DNA of 64,000 bases from Photobacterium indicum (GCF_003026215.1 NZ_PYOC01000003.1:310001-374000); one strand, 5' to 3'. Shown: positions 1 through 8,525, numbered from the stretch's first letter. Translations and numbers: made by a program. The notes: generated from the letters alone by a model not told the origin.

Positions 1-123
1 AATAAAGCTGATCGCATAGTAACTCGCCAGAGTTCAATATGAGGTTGGCTTTTTTTTTGTTTATTTTTAACAAGAAATAGCGATACTATCGCTCATATAA
101 TTTATACATATCTAGGCAATAAC

Positions 124-795
124 ATGACGCTTCCAATACTGTATTCATTACGACGATGCCCTTATGCGATGCGAGCAAGAATAGGAATACTATTGGCAAA
201 GCAGCCTGTTATGTTACGTGATATTGTGATGAAGAATATTCCTGCCGAAATGATTGCAGTATCACCTAAAGCAACAGTCCCGGTTTTAGTGCTTGCCGAT
301 TCGACCGTCATTGATGAAAGTCTTGATATAATGCTTTGGGCATTACAGCAAAGTGATCCGAGTGATCTACTTGTTAAAGAAAGTACCGATGCTCTACCTA
401 CCATGCTTAACCTTATTCACCGCAACGACAATGAGTTTGTCGAGTCGTTAGAAAAATATAAAGTCGCAGCGCGTTATCATGATATTGCAGAGGTGTTTTA
501 TCGCAACCAATGCGAGATGTTCATTACCGTTCTTGAAGAACGCTTAACGACCGATGAATTCTTGATGGGTGATAAACCGTGTTTAGCTGACTACGCACTT
601 TTACCTTTTGTGCGCCAGTTTTCCCGCGTTGATCGAAAGTGGTATCTACACTCCCCCTATACAAACATTCAACGCTGGCTGAATATACATTATCAAAACC
701 CACTATTTTCTAAAGCAATGAAAAAATACCCTCAATGGCTAGATAACCATGAGTCTATTTTAATTGGTGTCGACGAAACGAAGAAAGATACATGA
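124..795 (+). CDS. Glutathione S-transferase / glutaredoxin-2-like protein
   Basis: 223-residue cytosolic protein. The N-terminal thioredoxin-fold segment (about residues 5-75) has the motif RRCPYAMRAR, a single catalytic Cys followed by Pro as in omega-type GSTs and glutaredoxin 2, and then a TVPVL cis-Pro loop and an ESLDIM segment typical of the glutathione-binding site. Residues 90-205 are helical as in the GST C-terminal domain (FLMGDKPCLADYALLPFVRQF). The family uses glutathione for thiol transfer or conjugation; the substrate cannot be read from sequence. It stands alone on the plus strand; the next gene converges on it about 30 bp downstream. Confidence 0.85.
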   Translation: MTLPILYSLRRCPYAMRARIGILLAKQPVMLRDIVMKNIPAEMIAVSPKATVPVLVLADSTVIDESLDIMLWALQQSDPSDLLVKESTDALPTMLNLIHRNDNEFVESLEKYKVAARYHDIAEVFYRNQCEMFITVLEERLTTDEFLMGDKPCLADYALLPFVRQFSRVDRKWYLHSPYTNIQRWLNIHYQNPLFSKAMKKYPQWLDNHESILIGVDETKKDT

Positions 796-825
796 GAACT
801 AACAAACTTTAACCTCTTCTTTCTG

Positions 826-1599
826 CTAGAACATACAGCATGTGATGTATGCTTTATTACGCTGTAAATATTCAATATCTGCAATATACGCTAAATGATG
901 ATCATCTTTAAGGTTAGCAATAAACGCCTCATTACCTCTTGCTGCTTCATCACGCATATAATCTACCAACGCTTGTATTCTAGCGATCATCGTATCGACT
1001 AAATGCTCACGGCTTTCATTTGATAGACCATAAGAATCACAAAATTGCTTTGCACGTATCGATTGTTCTGCAACATCACCTAATGAATCATAGGTATTCG
1101 TTTTAAAAGGTGCCCAACAATAAACAGCATAAGCGACATCCCAAACCCTTGGTGCAGGATGTGCAGTGTCAAAATCAAATATACCAACAACACGACAACC
1201 ATTTAATGCCACATTATATGGCGCATAATCGCCATGACAGATAACCTCTTGAGGCTCTCTTTTGGGTAAAAGCCACTTCAAATCACTGCATTGTTCACAT
1301 TGAACAAAAGATACAGTGGCATCGTGGTACTGACGCAACAACGCAGCTGCTGAACATAGTGCTTCCGTCGTCGCAATAGCACCAACTAGCGGGTAGTTAT
1401 AAACATCGCCTACGATATAAGAGAGAATTTCATTGCCCTTGTTATCAAAACCAAATGCTTCTGGTGCTGAATAAAACTGCTCTGCTTTAAGGTGTGTAAA
1501 TAAATGATGAATCGATTGAGACCAAAAACCACAAGGTCGATAAACCCTATCAGCTGAACGTTTAATTTTCCCTTCTCTACCGCCTTCAAGCTCTTCCAT
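826..1599 (-). CDS. APH-family phosphotransferase (aminoglycoside/choline kinase-like)
   Basis: About 257 residues from the ATG at 1599, which has an AGGG box upstream; a TTG seven codons earlier would give 264. The kinase catalytic loop is clear (CHGDYAPYN: HGD with the following Asn), followed by the Mg-binding segment GIFDFDTAHPAPRVWDVA. This is the protein-kinase-like fold of aminoglycoside phosphotransferases, and many members phosphorylate small metabolites rather than drugs. The N-terminal ATP-binding lobe is short. It is co-directional with the GNAT gene upstream (44 bp gap). Resistance should not be assumed. Confidence 0.8.
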   Translation of the reverse strand: MEELEGGREGKIKRSADRVYRPCGFWSQSIHHLFTHLKAEQFYSAPEAFGFDNKGNEILSYIVGDVYNYPLVGAIATTEALCSAAALLRQYHDATVSFVQCEQCSDLKWLLPKREPQEVICHGDYAPYNVALNGCRVVGIFDFDTAHPAPRVWDVAYAVYCWAPFKTNTYDSLGDVAEQSIRAKQFCDSYGLSNESREHLVDTMIARIQALVDYMRDEAARGNEAFIANLKDDHHLAYIADIEYLQRNKAYITCCMF

Positions 1600-1642
1600 G
1601 GTGTACCCTATTAATGTCAATTTTCGGCCAACTAAACCTTTA

Positions 1643-2062
1643 TCAACGATTGGTCATTACGTAGTAATCACAATAATCATCAGACCCTTGAGACGCAATA
1701 ACAAAACCTTTTGATGCATAGAATTTTAGCGCCATGTCATTTTTGCTCATGCATTTCAACGTTAGCGGTTTGTCGCTTAAATTTTTGGCGGTTTCTAACA
1801 GTTGTGTACCCACACCGATTCTGCTGGCACGCTCTGACACATAAAGGTGATGGATGAAATTGTCAGGCTCCCACACAGAGATAAACCCTAAAACATCATC
1901 CCCCTCGAGTGCTACGTGAATACGTTCTTCTTCTGTATCTTGATCAAAATCTAATAACTGGTATGTACTGGTCTCCAGCCAGGTAAAAGTAGATTTTCTT
2001 GATTCAAGATAGATGCTTCGCAAAGCATTTCGATATTGTTCAGAAAATGTTTTAATTTCCAT
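1643..2062 (-). CDS. GNAT family N-acetyltransferase
   Basis: 139 residues with the GNAT fold. The acceptor part holds GFISVWEPDNFIHHLYVSE, followed by the acetyl-CoA pyrophosphate loop RASRIGVGTQLLE (R/Q-x-x-G-x-G/A pattern), and the C-terminal KFYASKGFVIAS segment typical of the family. It transfers an acetyl group from acetyl-CoA to an amine that cannot be deduced here. It is transcribed together with the APH-like gene downstream, so the two may form a small modification pair. Confidence 0.85.
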   Translation of the reverse strand: MEIKTFSEQYRNALRSIYLESRKSTFTWLETSTYQLLDFDQDTEEERIHVALEGDDVLGFISVWEPDNFIHHLYVSERASRIGVGTQLLETAKNLSDKPLTLKCMSKNDMALKFYASKGFVIASQGSDDYCDYYVMTNR

Positions 2063-2105
2063 ATAGATCCTTCAACATTTAATACTACTCTGAATAGATA
2101 AATGC

Positions 2106-2549
2106 TTACATTAACCACCCTGTTCGAAACGATACACCGACTAATACAAACAAGATTGAGAGTATAGTCACGGGAATAATATGCAGCGCCATATCAACAA
2201 GGTTTTCTTCTGATAATTTAGGGATCACTCGAAATCTCGCATCTAGTGCAAACATTACAGTTAGCGCAAGTAAACTTAATTTTGCGACAATTCCATGAGC
2301 TAACGGATTAGAGAAATCAAACCACAACGACACATCAGGCACTAAGTGATACGCGAGAATTAGCCCACTAATTACCTGAATAATAAGCGCAGGCATTCCT
2401 ATTTTTTCATATGCCTCTTCAAATTTAAGTAACTCTTGAGGCGACCGATTTTTTAAAACGCTCGGTAAAATAACGCAGGATAAAACGATATGTCCGCCAG
2501 TCCAAACAGTGGCAGACAAGATATGAATCGCCAATAGAAAACCATACAT
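2106..2549 (-). CDS. CopD-superfamily integral membrane protein
   Basis: 147 residues, almost wholly hydrophobic, with about four membrane helices (roughly 3-25, 48-70, 84-104, 120-142). The first helix contains HILSATVWTGGHI, the His/Trp/Gly pattern of the CopD/DUF2269 superfamily, and conserved His residues recur near helix ends. Relatives have been linked to copper or haem handling, but no function is established. It is single, with no copper gene nearby. Confidence 0.7.
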   Translation of the reverse strand: MYGFLLAIHILSATVWTGGHIVLSCVILPSVLKNRSPQELLKFEEAYEKIGMPALIIQVISGLILAYHLVPDVSLWFDFSNPLAHGIVAKLSLLALTVMFALDARFRVIPKLSEENLVDMALHIIPVTILSILFVLVGVSFRTGWLM

Positions 2550-2925
2550 TGTTGATACTTCCTTTTATGTGCTAACAGCCTTTATTCAACGATCTTTATC
2601 CTGCATCTATTCACAGCACCGTATCTGAATACACTACTGAGATACACACAATAACAATCGACTTAAAACTCATGCTGATGTTTGTAGCAATAAACATGTA
2701 TAATTAATATATCATTTGATTGAGATGTATGACATCTAAAATTTGTAGTACCAATCAGGATAAGTAAATGGTCATGAATTTGCGCAAATGGATGCTGTAA
2801 GGATAAAAATTGACGAATGTAACGCTAGGTAAAATTGAATATTCAATTACCACTTTTGCAGAGTTGCCACCACTGTAACTCACTTTATAATACTCACTTC
2901 AACTTTTAGAGAAGTCACCGTTAGT
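2550..2925. other. Intergenic region between divergent genes
   Basis: AT-rich 376 bp between the divergent CopD-like gene and the small Cys-containing gene. It holds one degenerate copy of the dispersed repeat described separately (2748-2815) and presumably both promoters. I see no other gene or RNA in it. Confidence 0.5.
2748..2815 (+). repeat. Degenerate copy of the 162-bp MITE-like repeat (5' end)
   Basis: GTACCAATCAGGATAAGTAA followed by an ATGGTCA segment matches the left end of the elements at 11171-11332 and 35353-35514. Similarity fades after about 60 bp, and no matching right end is visible, so this is a remnant. Confidence 0.55.
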
Positions 2926-3207
2926 ATGAGTAAGAAACCCGACAGAATTACCGCTATGCAACAAATCATTGATGCCGTCAAAAAGGAGTTTCCATTATAT
3001 GACTCCGAGACTTTTGTGTGTGGTGTAGATAATAGCTGTATCGGATGCCCTAAAAAGCTCATGGAACTGGTAGATACCGATCTCACCTACTGGCAACACG
3101 CTATAGACCGAGGCATATCCCCTAGTTTTGATGAGCTATATAGCTTTGGAAAACTCTGCAAAAATGTGCGACGTGGTTTAGTACGCAATAATAGAATCAA
3201 GGCTTAG
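2926..3207 (+). CDS. Small conserved-looking protein with Cys cluster, function unknown
   Basis: 93 residues, not recognised. The middle has the pattern CGVDNSCIGCPKK (C-x6-C-x2-C), with a further Cys near residue 83, which could coordinate a metal or be redox-active; this is inference. The rest looks soluble and helical. The ribosome binding site is weak (AGAGAAG, about 14 bases upstream). It sits alone between a divergent CopD-like gene and the EamA transporter. Regular codon use and the Cys spacing support a real gene. Confidence 0.6.
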   Translation: MSKKPDRITAMQQIIDAVKKEFPLYDSETFVCGVDNSCIGCPKKLMELVDTDLTYWQHAIDRGISPSFDELYSFGKLCKNVRRGLVRNNRIKA

Positions 3208-3286
3208 TCGTTCTTTCTTAATAGACCATATCATTATTAACAACAACAATTTATGATTTACCTTCATAACTTTCAAATAACAAGAG

Positions 3287-4168
3287 ATGAAGATGAGTTG
3301 GATTGTTTTAACCTGTTTTGCCGCTTTTTGTCAGGCATGGCGAAATGCTTTTCAGAGTAAATTGAGCAAACAGTTAAATGTTGTCGGTGTTACCCTCTCC
3401 CGCTTTCTTTTGGCTAGTCCATTGGCTTTGTTATATCTATGTAGCCTTTATCAATGGCAACCTACAGACCTACCCAGCTTTTCTGCTGATTCTTGGTTTT
3501 TCATTATTAGTGCAGCTGTCATGCAAATTGTAGCAACAGCATTGATGGTTGTTCTATTTAAGCAAAAAAACTTTGCAGTCGGGGCTGGCTTAGCAAAATG
3601 TGAAGCTCCTGTCGCCGCCTTTCTCGGCGTTTTATTTTTTGGCACAACACTAACTTATTGGGGTTGGCTTGGTGTTGCTGTTGGCGCTATTGCCGTTTTA
3701 ATTTTAAGCTCGCCAGATAAGATTAGAAATATATCCCTCAAAACCGTCGCCATTGGGCTTGCATGCAGTACTGCATTCGCTCTTACATCACTATGGATTA
3801 GAGAAGCAAGTCTGAGCTTATCCTTACCTTTCCCTCATAGCGCGGCATGGATTTTATTCTTAGTTATCTTTATTCAAACACTAATACTGACTAGTTACTT
3901 ATGCATACGAGATAGAGAAACACTCAGGCAGATGTTCAAACAAAGAAAACTCGTAACAATGACTAGTATTGCCAGTTTCTTCGGTTCATTAGGCTGGTTC
4001 AGTGCTATGTCATTACAAACTGTTCCTTACGTGAAAACATTAGGTCAGATTGAAATTTTCTTTATGATGGTTATCTCTGCCTTTTGGCTAAAAGAACAAA
4101 CCCGTCGAAAAGACATATTTGCATTATTGCTTGTTGCGGTTGCTGCTACTTTGGTGATATTTCAATAG
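3287..4168 (+). CDS. EamA/DMT superfamily transporter
   Basis: 293 residues with about ten hydrophobic helices in two EamA repeats, as in drug/metabolite transporters of the inner membrane. The first repeat carries a typical stretch of helices ending in GWLGVAVGAIAVLIL, and the second ends with ISAFWLKEQTRRKDIFALLLVAVAATLVIF. These proteins export amino acids or other small metabolites; the substrate is unknown. An ATG two codons later (3293) has slightly better ribosome-binding-site spacing and is an equally plausible start. It is a single gene. Confidence 0.85.
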   Translation: MKMSWIVLTCFAAFCQAWRNAFQSKLSKQLNVVGVTLSRFLLASPLALLYLCSLYQWQPTDLPSFSADSWFFIISAAVMQIVATALMVVLFKQKNFAVGAGLAKCEAPVAAFLGVLFFGTTLTYWGWLGVAVGAIAVLILSSPDKIRNISLKTVAIGLACSTAFALTSLWIREASLSLSLPFPHSAAWILFLVIFIQTLILTSYLCIRDRETLRQMFKQRKLVTMTSIASFFGSLGWFSAMSLQTVPYVKTLGQIEIFFMMVISAFWLKEQTRRKDIFALLLVAVAATLVIFQ

Positions 4169-4188
4169 GAATATAATTACTAGAAAAG

Positions 4189-4250
4189 TGGATAAGTAAA
4201 TAGTCAGATAATTACACAGGGAAAATTGATACAAACAAGGCAGCAGACAA
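4189..4250 (+). repeat. Degenerate copy of the MITE-like repeat, with hairpin
   Basis: GTGGATAAGTAAATAGTCAG and the following 40 bases match the left part of the elements at 11171 and 35353. The AAGGCAG at 4237-4243 can pair with CTGCCTT at 4264-4270, so the remnant now lies in a hairpin between two convergent genes and may work as a terminator. Confidence 0.5.
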
Positions 4251-4288
4251 TGAAACAGCCCTACTGCCTTTGCTTGTTAGCGGGAATT

Positions 4289-4774
4289 TTACTGACTATT
4301 TACAACAACAATATCAGCTTTGGTCGAACCAATAAGTTCAAGTAACTCTTGAGACTCCTTTGCCGGAACCTTATGCTTTGCGAGTACTTCCTTAAAAAGA
4401 ACAACCATGCGATCCCACTCAGGTTCAGTGATATTCAAACTCGCATGCGCTTCTTTCATGCCTTTCCCTTGATACTCGCAAGGGCCACCAGTCGCACTAC
4501 ACACCATAGACGTTACACGATATTTCAAATATGCAGCTGGCACATGTGCCCTTGTGGCTTGAACCGCAGGATTTTTATTAAGAAAAGTATCAGGCACTAC
4601 GATGTCTATAAAGTCACTGACGACTACAGATATCGGCGCTAGCCCTCCCAAGCGGCTATATAGTGAAGATGGATCTGATTTAGTATTGCTTTCGGCAGAA
4701 ACTGAACCAACTACCAAAAACGATGTTAAAACAAAAATAAGCACTGCTTTTAGGTTATGCACACTCTTAATCAT
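4289..4774 (-). CDS. Exported truncated haemoglobin (group I-like)
   Basis: 161 residues from the ATG at 4774, chosen because GAGGAAAT sits just upstream; the ATG nine codons earlier lacks one. An N-terminal signal peptide (LKAVLIFVLTSFLVVGSVSA, cleavage near AES) is followed by a 2-on-2 globin domain. LYSRLGG opens helix A/B, and MKEAHASLNI carries the proximal F8 His. Truncated haemoglobins bind O2 or NO through haem; export to the periplasm is less usual and is inferred from the leader. A CEYQGKGM segment contributes one of two Cys residues in the region before the proximal helix. Confidence 0.8.
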   Translation of the reverse strand: MIKSVHNLKAVLIFVLTSFLVVGSVSAESNTKSDPSSLYSRLGGLAPISVVVSDFIDIVVPDTFLNKNPAVQATRAHVPAAYLKYRVTSMVCSATGGPCEYQGKGMKEAHASLNITEPEWDRMVVLFKEVLAKHKVPAKESQELLELIGSTKADIVVVNSQ

Positions 4775-4907
4775 AACGATTTCCTCTATGACCGGATTCA
4801 TAACGGGTCAAGAAAGATCATAGTTCACGTTATGGTTTATTTCAGCGCTGTCATAACAATGAGTAGGAAAAGTGGACGTTATAAGCAAAATCAACGCTGA
4901 ATTATGC

Positions 4908-6080
4908 TTATTGATTTGCTAACGCCTTAGATGGTTTTACAAATTTAGTTCTTAATTTTTTCATTAAAGGGCGTTCAATAAAATTAAAGCTCAGCGTTGA
5001 AACGATAATAGTTACCATAATGTAAATTAATACTCCTAATAACCCTATCGACCAATCTGTTTGTGTAAACCAAACTTTCAACAAATCTGGCATCAATACA
5101 TTAATAAGTTCAATACCTGGTAACAGTAATACCACATGCCACAAATACAGTGAGTATGATATATCACCCAAAAAACGAGTTACTCGATTATCAAAAAAGA
5201 TGAAAACTAATGTATTACGGCTTTCTTGTTGTGATGATATAAATACCAGTAACACGAACATCATAATATTTAAGTGTGCTGCAACTTGTATGTGCATTAA
5301 TAAAAAACTTGAAACAAGCACAACGAGAAGCACTAGATCGTTATTTATTATACGCTTGAAATTCAATGGAACAATAAGGTTACATAACCAACCTCCTAAT
5401 ACAAAACCACATAATGCCCGCATAAAAGACGATATACCATGAGTGATATCCAACGACCCATACGTTTGATTCAGACTAAAAAGTATTAACCACACTAATG
5501 CTGGAATCCAAAGCGTTATACGAGTTCGCATCGAAAGTATTGGCACCATGAAAGGAAATACCATATAACTTAACCATTCAACACTCAATGACCAAGAAGC
5601 AATGTTCCATGTTAAAGAACTGCTCGTTATTGCATGAAACATGAAAATATTTGATAGCAATGAATCAAATGTATTAAATGGCCCTTCAAATGCAGGTATA
5701 CCCGTTAAACCCCAACTACCGAGTAATGGACCACCATAAAATCCAATATTCTGGCTATATTTGATACTTTCCCACAAAAAAAGCACTAATAAAGTAATAA
5801 TAAAGAGAGGATAAATACGACTAAATCGCAACCACATAAACTGCTTCCATTGTGATGCATCAACCCCTTGAATAAAGGTTTTTTTGTACACATGCATCAT
5901 CACAAAGCCACTCAACAAGAAAAACAGATCAACCCAAAGGTAGCTATTTTCTAAAAACAGCGTGTATTCACTAAGAGGTTCTTTCCATTGCGGAAAAAAA
6001 ATGAGGCGAGCATGAAAAATAGCGACACATAACGCCGCTATTCCACGCAAAGGTGTAAGTAATGGGATTTGAACTTTCAT
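4908..6080 (-). CDS. Acyltransferase 3 family membrane protein (OafA/YrhL-like)
   Basis: 390 residues, about ten membrane helices. The first loop has the family hallmark RGIAALCVAIFHA (the R and H shared by O-acyltransferases), followed by FFLLSGFVM and FLWLRFSRIYPLF-like segments with the catalytic-region Arg. Toward the end come SLYLWHV and FNFIERP, also typical. Members add acetyl or succinyl groups to O-antigen, capsule or other surface glycans from the inner membrane. No glycan operon is adjacent, so the acceptor is unknown. A single transcription unit is likely. Confidence 0.88.
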   Translation of the reverse strand: MKVQIPLLTPLRGIAALCVAIFHARLIFFPQWKEPLSEYTLFLENSYLWVDLFFLLSGFVMMHVYKKTFIQGVDASQWKQFMWLRFSRIYPLFIITLLVLFLWESIKYSQNIGFYGGPLLGSWGLTGIPAFEGPFNTFDSLLSNIFMFHAITSSSLTWNIASWSLSVEWLSYMVFPFMVPILSMRTRITLWIPALVWLILFSLNQTYGSLDITHGISSFMRALCGFVLGGWLCNLIVPLNFKRIINNDLVLLVVLVSSFLLMHIQVAAHLNIMMFVLLVFISSQQESRNTLVFIFFDNRVTRFLGDISYSLYLWHVVLLLPGIELINVLMPDLLKVWFTQTDWSIGLLGVLIYIMVTIIVSTLSFNFIERPLMKKLRTKFVKPSKALANQ

Positions 6081-6428
6081 AAGGTCCTTCTATTAAAAAC
6101 AATCGACACTCTGCCAATACAGATGACTCATCAATTTAATAAGAGTACCGCTTCAACGTAATTCCGTATTAATTTAAAGATAACAAATGCGAGTCATATC
6201 AATATACCCAAGTTAATATATTAAATAATAAATATTCAGAGGTGATTACTTTTATATATAACAGTTACAATACGTGGCACCACATTGAATCAATCAAGCG
6301 CAAAAAAGCTAATATTCCGGGTAACGCTATAGGGGTAAATTTCGAAATAATTGACCTAGATCATTTTTATAACAAGCCTGTAACGTTATGTTGATAATTA
6401 GTTAGCGATTGATTTGAGAGGTATTCGT
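6081..6428. other. AT-rich intergenic region
   Basis: About 350 bp between divergent genes. It contains a short TATACCCAAG motif near 6206, shared with the repeats at 35303 and 56054, but no gene or RNA that I can support. Confidence 0.4.
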
Positions 6429-6611
6429 ATGAAATTAATACAAGACACTAGATGTTACACCGATGTTTGTGTGAATGGGAAATGGTTTCACCACGATCAC
6501 TGTACTACTACTGCCTACATGCTTAAAGGTGGAGCTTCTTGTAATATTGAACTCGCTAAAATGCCAACAACAGAAAGCGAGCTAGTCGATCTATTAACTG
6601 AAATCTTATAG
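6429..6611 (+). CDS. Small Cys/His-containing protein, function unknown
   Basis: 60 residues from the ATG at 6429, which has GAGAGGT at good spacing; an in-frame ATG five codons earlier has none. It contains CYTDVC, then HHDHC and a fourth Cys, a layout that could bind a metal. The hydrophilic C-terminus is acidic (TESELVDLLTEIL). I do not recognise the family. It is a short single gene facing the NifW-like gene. Confidence 0.55.
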   Translation: MKLIQDTRCYTDVCVNGKWFHHDHCTTTAYMLKGGASCNIELAKMPTTESELVDLLTEIL

Positions 6612-6655
6612 TGACTATAGTGCTGCAGATTGCGGCCTAGTTTCACCATCAATAT

Positions 6656-6931
6656 TTAACGACGCTGACACGACGTACACCCTCGACAAGCTGAACGGGA
6701 GTGAGGCTCTAGACGGCTTCGCTGTACTTTGCAATAAGCACTTTTAAGTGCGCGACGGGCTGAAAACCAATCATCTGGCTTTTCAAGTAACAAATACCCA
6801 TTAAAGCGTTTCACTAACACTGTACGGTATTCATCAATAAAGCGGCTATCAAAGCCTATATCAAAATACTCCAACGCTTGCTCTATTGAAGTAAAACTAG
6901 CGATAATTTGTTTAATATCAGTCTGAGTCAT
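6656..6931 (-). CDS. NifW-like small protein with C-terminal Cys motif
   Basis: 91 residues. The segment IEQALEYFDIGFD, then VLVKRFNGYLL, then an Ala-rich helix with SAYCKVQ, follows the layout of NifW nitrogenase-stabilising proteins (an AEDFFEYF-type start, LHILKRF, a C-terminal helix). No nif gene is in the window, so a nitrogenase role is not implied. The C-terminus ends in SACRGCTSCQRR, a C-x2-C-x2-C motif that I do not associate with NifW. It is a stand-alone gene. The family call rests on pattern only. Confidence 0.5.
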   Translation of the reverse strand: MTQTDIKQIIASFTSIEQALEYFDIGFDSRFIDEYRTVLVKRFNGYLLLEKPDDWFSARRALKSAYCKVQRSRLEPHSRSACRGCTSCQRR

Positions 6932-7136
6932 AATTTAAAATCATGGGAATATTACCGCCAGTTTAGAAGAGCGGGGATATTCAATCATTGATATAAGACG
7001 TATTTCGTTCGATTTTTTTATACTGTTATCGAAAGCTACCTTATCAATTGCAACACAGCTGAATAGGTAGATCTATCATTTAGCTTATTGTCACAATACC
7101 CAGTGACTATTAGATATATATAAAACCCTGTAGTAG

Positions 7137-7373
7137 TTACTGGAATTCGTCGCCATGATTCTCAAGCTTTCGATGGTGACATGTTTGGCATTCAACATAA
7201 CGATCGAGCAAATCTAACGATGCCAATACCGGGCTGGCAGTGCCAGAAAAGAAACCTTCAAGAAATGCTTTAAATTGCTCTTTCTTACTTTTACCGTACT
7301 TCGACGGTTTTTGTTTCATAATTTCCTTATGTTCAGTGTCTTTATTGCACTTCTCACAATATTGTACAGCCAT
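7137..7373 (-). CDS. Small zinc-ribbon-like protein
   Basis: 78 residues with CEKC at 6-9 and CQTC at 62-65, enough for a four-Cys zinc ribbon closing the two ends of the protein. The Lys-rich middle (KPSKYGKSKKEQFKAF) is basic and a hydrophobic stretch follows. Such ribbons often bind nucleic acid or protein, but nothing more specific can be said. It is a single minus-strand gene. Confidence 0.6.
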   Translation of the reverse strand: MAVQYCEKCNKDTEHKEIMKQKPSKYGKSKKEQFKAFLEGFFSGTASPVLASLDLLDRYVECQTCHHRKLENHGDEFQ

Positions 7374-7592
7374 AACCTAACCCCTTTCCTTTTCACTACT
7401 AAATAATGGCTAAAGCAGACATTAACGCATTGCTTTGAGACATCATGTTTCATTCAAAACAACTAAACATTGAATAGCACTTATTTGCACTATGAATTTA
7501 TCTCATAATATAATCACAGATTCAAATGATTTGATTTTTTTGTTTATTTAACAAAATGTTGTAAGAGGAAATAAGATGGTAGGCGTATGAAG

Positions 7593-7626
7593 AGGTAACC
7601 TTTAGTCAATCGATGATAGGTTACCT
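7593..7626. terminator. Perfect 9-bp inverted repeat, possible terminator
   Basis: AGGTAACCT (7593-7601) and AGGTTACCT (7618-7626) are perfect inverted copies around a 16-base loop. It lies just beyond the stop of a minus-strand GNAT remnant. No strong U-tract follows, so a terminator role is uncertain. Confidence 0.4.
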
Positions 7627-7649
7627 AGAGTTAGATACCTGTCGATAGC

Positions 7650-7823
7650 CTACATAGAGAACACATGGTTTTTATGCAGCACCCCATCAAGGTCAAAATT
7701 CAATTCACCAATAACTTGGAAACCTAAGTAACGATAGAAGTCGATAGCTTTCTGATTATTTACCCAAGTCGATAACCAGAAAGGAGCACCGTGAAGGCTT
7801 TCTACATGCTTTTCGTAAAGTGC
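7650..7823 (-). pseudogene. GNAT acetyltransferase C-terminal remnant
   Basis: A 57-codon open stretch ending in TAG reads ALYEKHVESLHGAPFWLS, then NNQKAIDFYRYLGFQVIGEL, then a short tail ending VFSM. This is a GNAT C-terminal third (AxxFYxxLGF and the final strands). No start or acetyl-CoA loop is present; a stop codon closes the frame at 7824-7826. It overlaps the end of the small membrane-protein gene 7802-8002. It is the truncated end of an acetyltransferase gene. Confidence 0.65.
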
Positions 7824-8002
7824 TTACCGATTTTGGAGCAAACAAAATGCAACGGCATGTAGATGGCGACAAACAGTAATACATCGAACACAAACGATAA
7901 GTTGCTCAATTCTGCATAGTTGTCGACAAGGTAGTTCTTAATAAGCACCGCACCAAACACGGTTAAAAATGTCACTAAATAATAGACATGTTTTTCTTTC
8001 AT
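7802..8002 (-). CDS. Small two-helix membrane protein
   Basis: 66 residues with two hydrophobic helices (about 6-24 and 36-58) joined by a short polar loop. No family recognised. Its last codons overlap the truncated GNAT fragment, so its C-terminus may have been altered by the same rearrangement. A purine-rich AGAGGACCAT precedes the ATG, supporting translation. Confidence 0.5.
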   Translation of the reverse strand: MKEKHVYYLVTFLTVFGAVLIKNYLVDNYAELSNLSFVFDVLLFVAIYMPLHFVCSKIGKHFTKSM

Positions 8003-8135
8003 ATGGTCCTCTATCGCCTTTTTTAATAGCTTAATATAACGTTACATTCGATATTTTACGAAATAACCGCCAGACATTAAGCGGAATAAGGCTAATAATG
8101 CCATAGGCTTAGAGTACGTAGCAACAGTGAGCGTT

Positions 8136-8525
8136 TTAGTTGTATGTCTTACCGTTGTGCTTTAACCACCCATGTACATGAATACCTCTTGGATCACGAT
8201 GCGTCCAATGAACAACACCACCCTTTGAATTCCATTCATATTCACCATTAAATTCCACTGTATCACCAACATTTAGATTTAAGACTCGTGGAGCGAGATC
8301 TATATTATGCGAAATCAAGATAGTCTGATTTGAATAAAGGCGCAGTATGAATTTTTGATGTCGTGAACCTTGGTTATCATCAGGAAGAACGCGAATGACA
8401 TTACCACTACCAGAAACCTGAACATCACTTTGATGCGACTCATACACTTGTTTCAGTAATACATCATCAGCCATCGTGGGAAATGACGACAAACAGAATA
8501 CAACACAACAAATCGATAAAATCAT
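8136..8525 (-). CDS. DUF3465 family exported protein
   Basis: About 130 residues from ATG 8525; a GTG at 8531 is also possible, with AAGGAAG upstream serving either. A signal peptide (LSICCVVFCLSSFPTMA) precedes a compact domain with the run SGSGNVIRVLPDDNQGSRHQ, then HNIDLAPR, GEYEWN and HWTHRDP, which is the DUF3465 pattern. The domain is a small beta-rich periplasmic or secreted protein of unknown function. Single gene. Confidence 0.75.
   Translation of the reverse strand: MILSICCVVFCLSSFPTMADDVLLKQVYESHQSDVQVSGSGNVIRVLPDDNQGSRHQKFILRLYSNQTILISHNIDLAPRVLNLNVGDTVEFNGEYEWNSKGGVVHWTHRDPRGIHVHGWLKHNGKTYN

Noticed and set aside
1-60. Terminator at the left edge (GCCA...TGGC followed by T-run)
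   Set aside because: The stem is only 4 bp, and the upstream gene is outside the window.
826-1599. Aminoglycoside resistance gene
   Set aside because: The kinase motifs are those of the broad APH family; no resistance subtype can be recognised.
6950-8090. ACCGCCAG...AGCGG motifs at 6955 and 8069 as integron attC sites
   Set aside because: Only about 20 bp are alike and the rest of an attC structure is missing; chance is possible.
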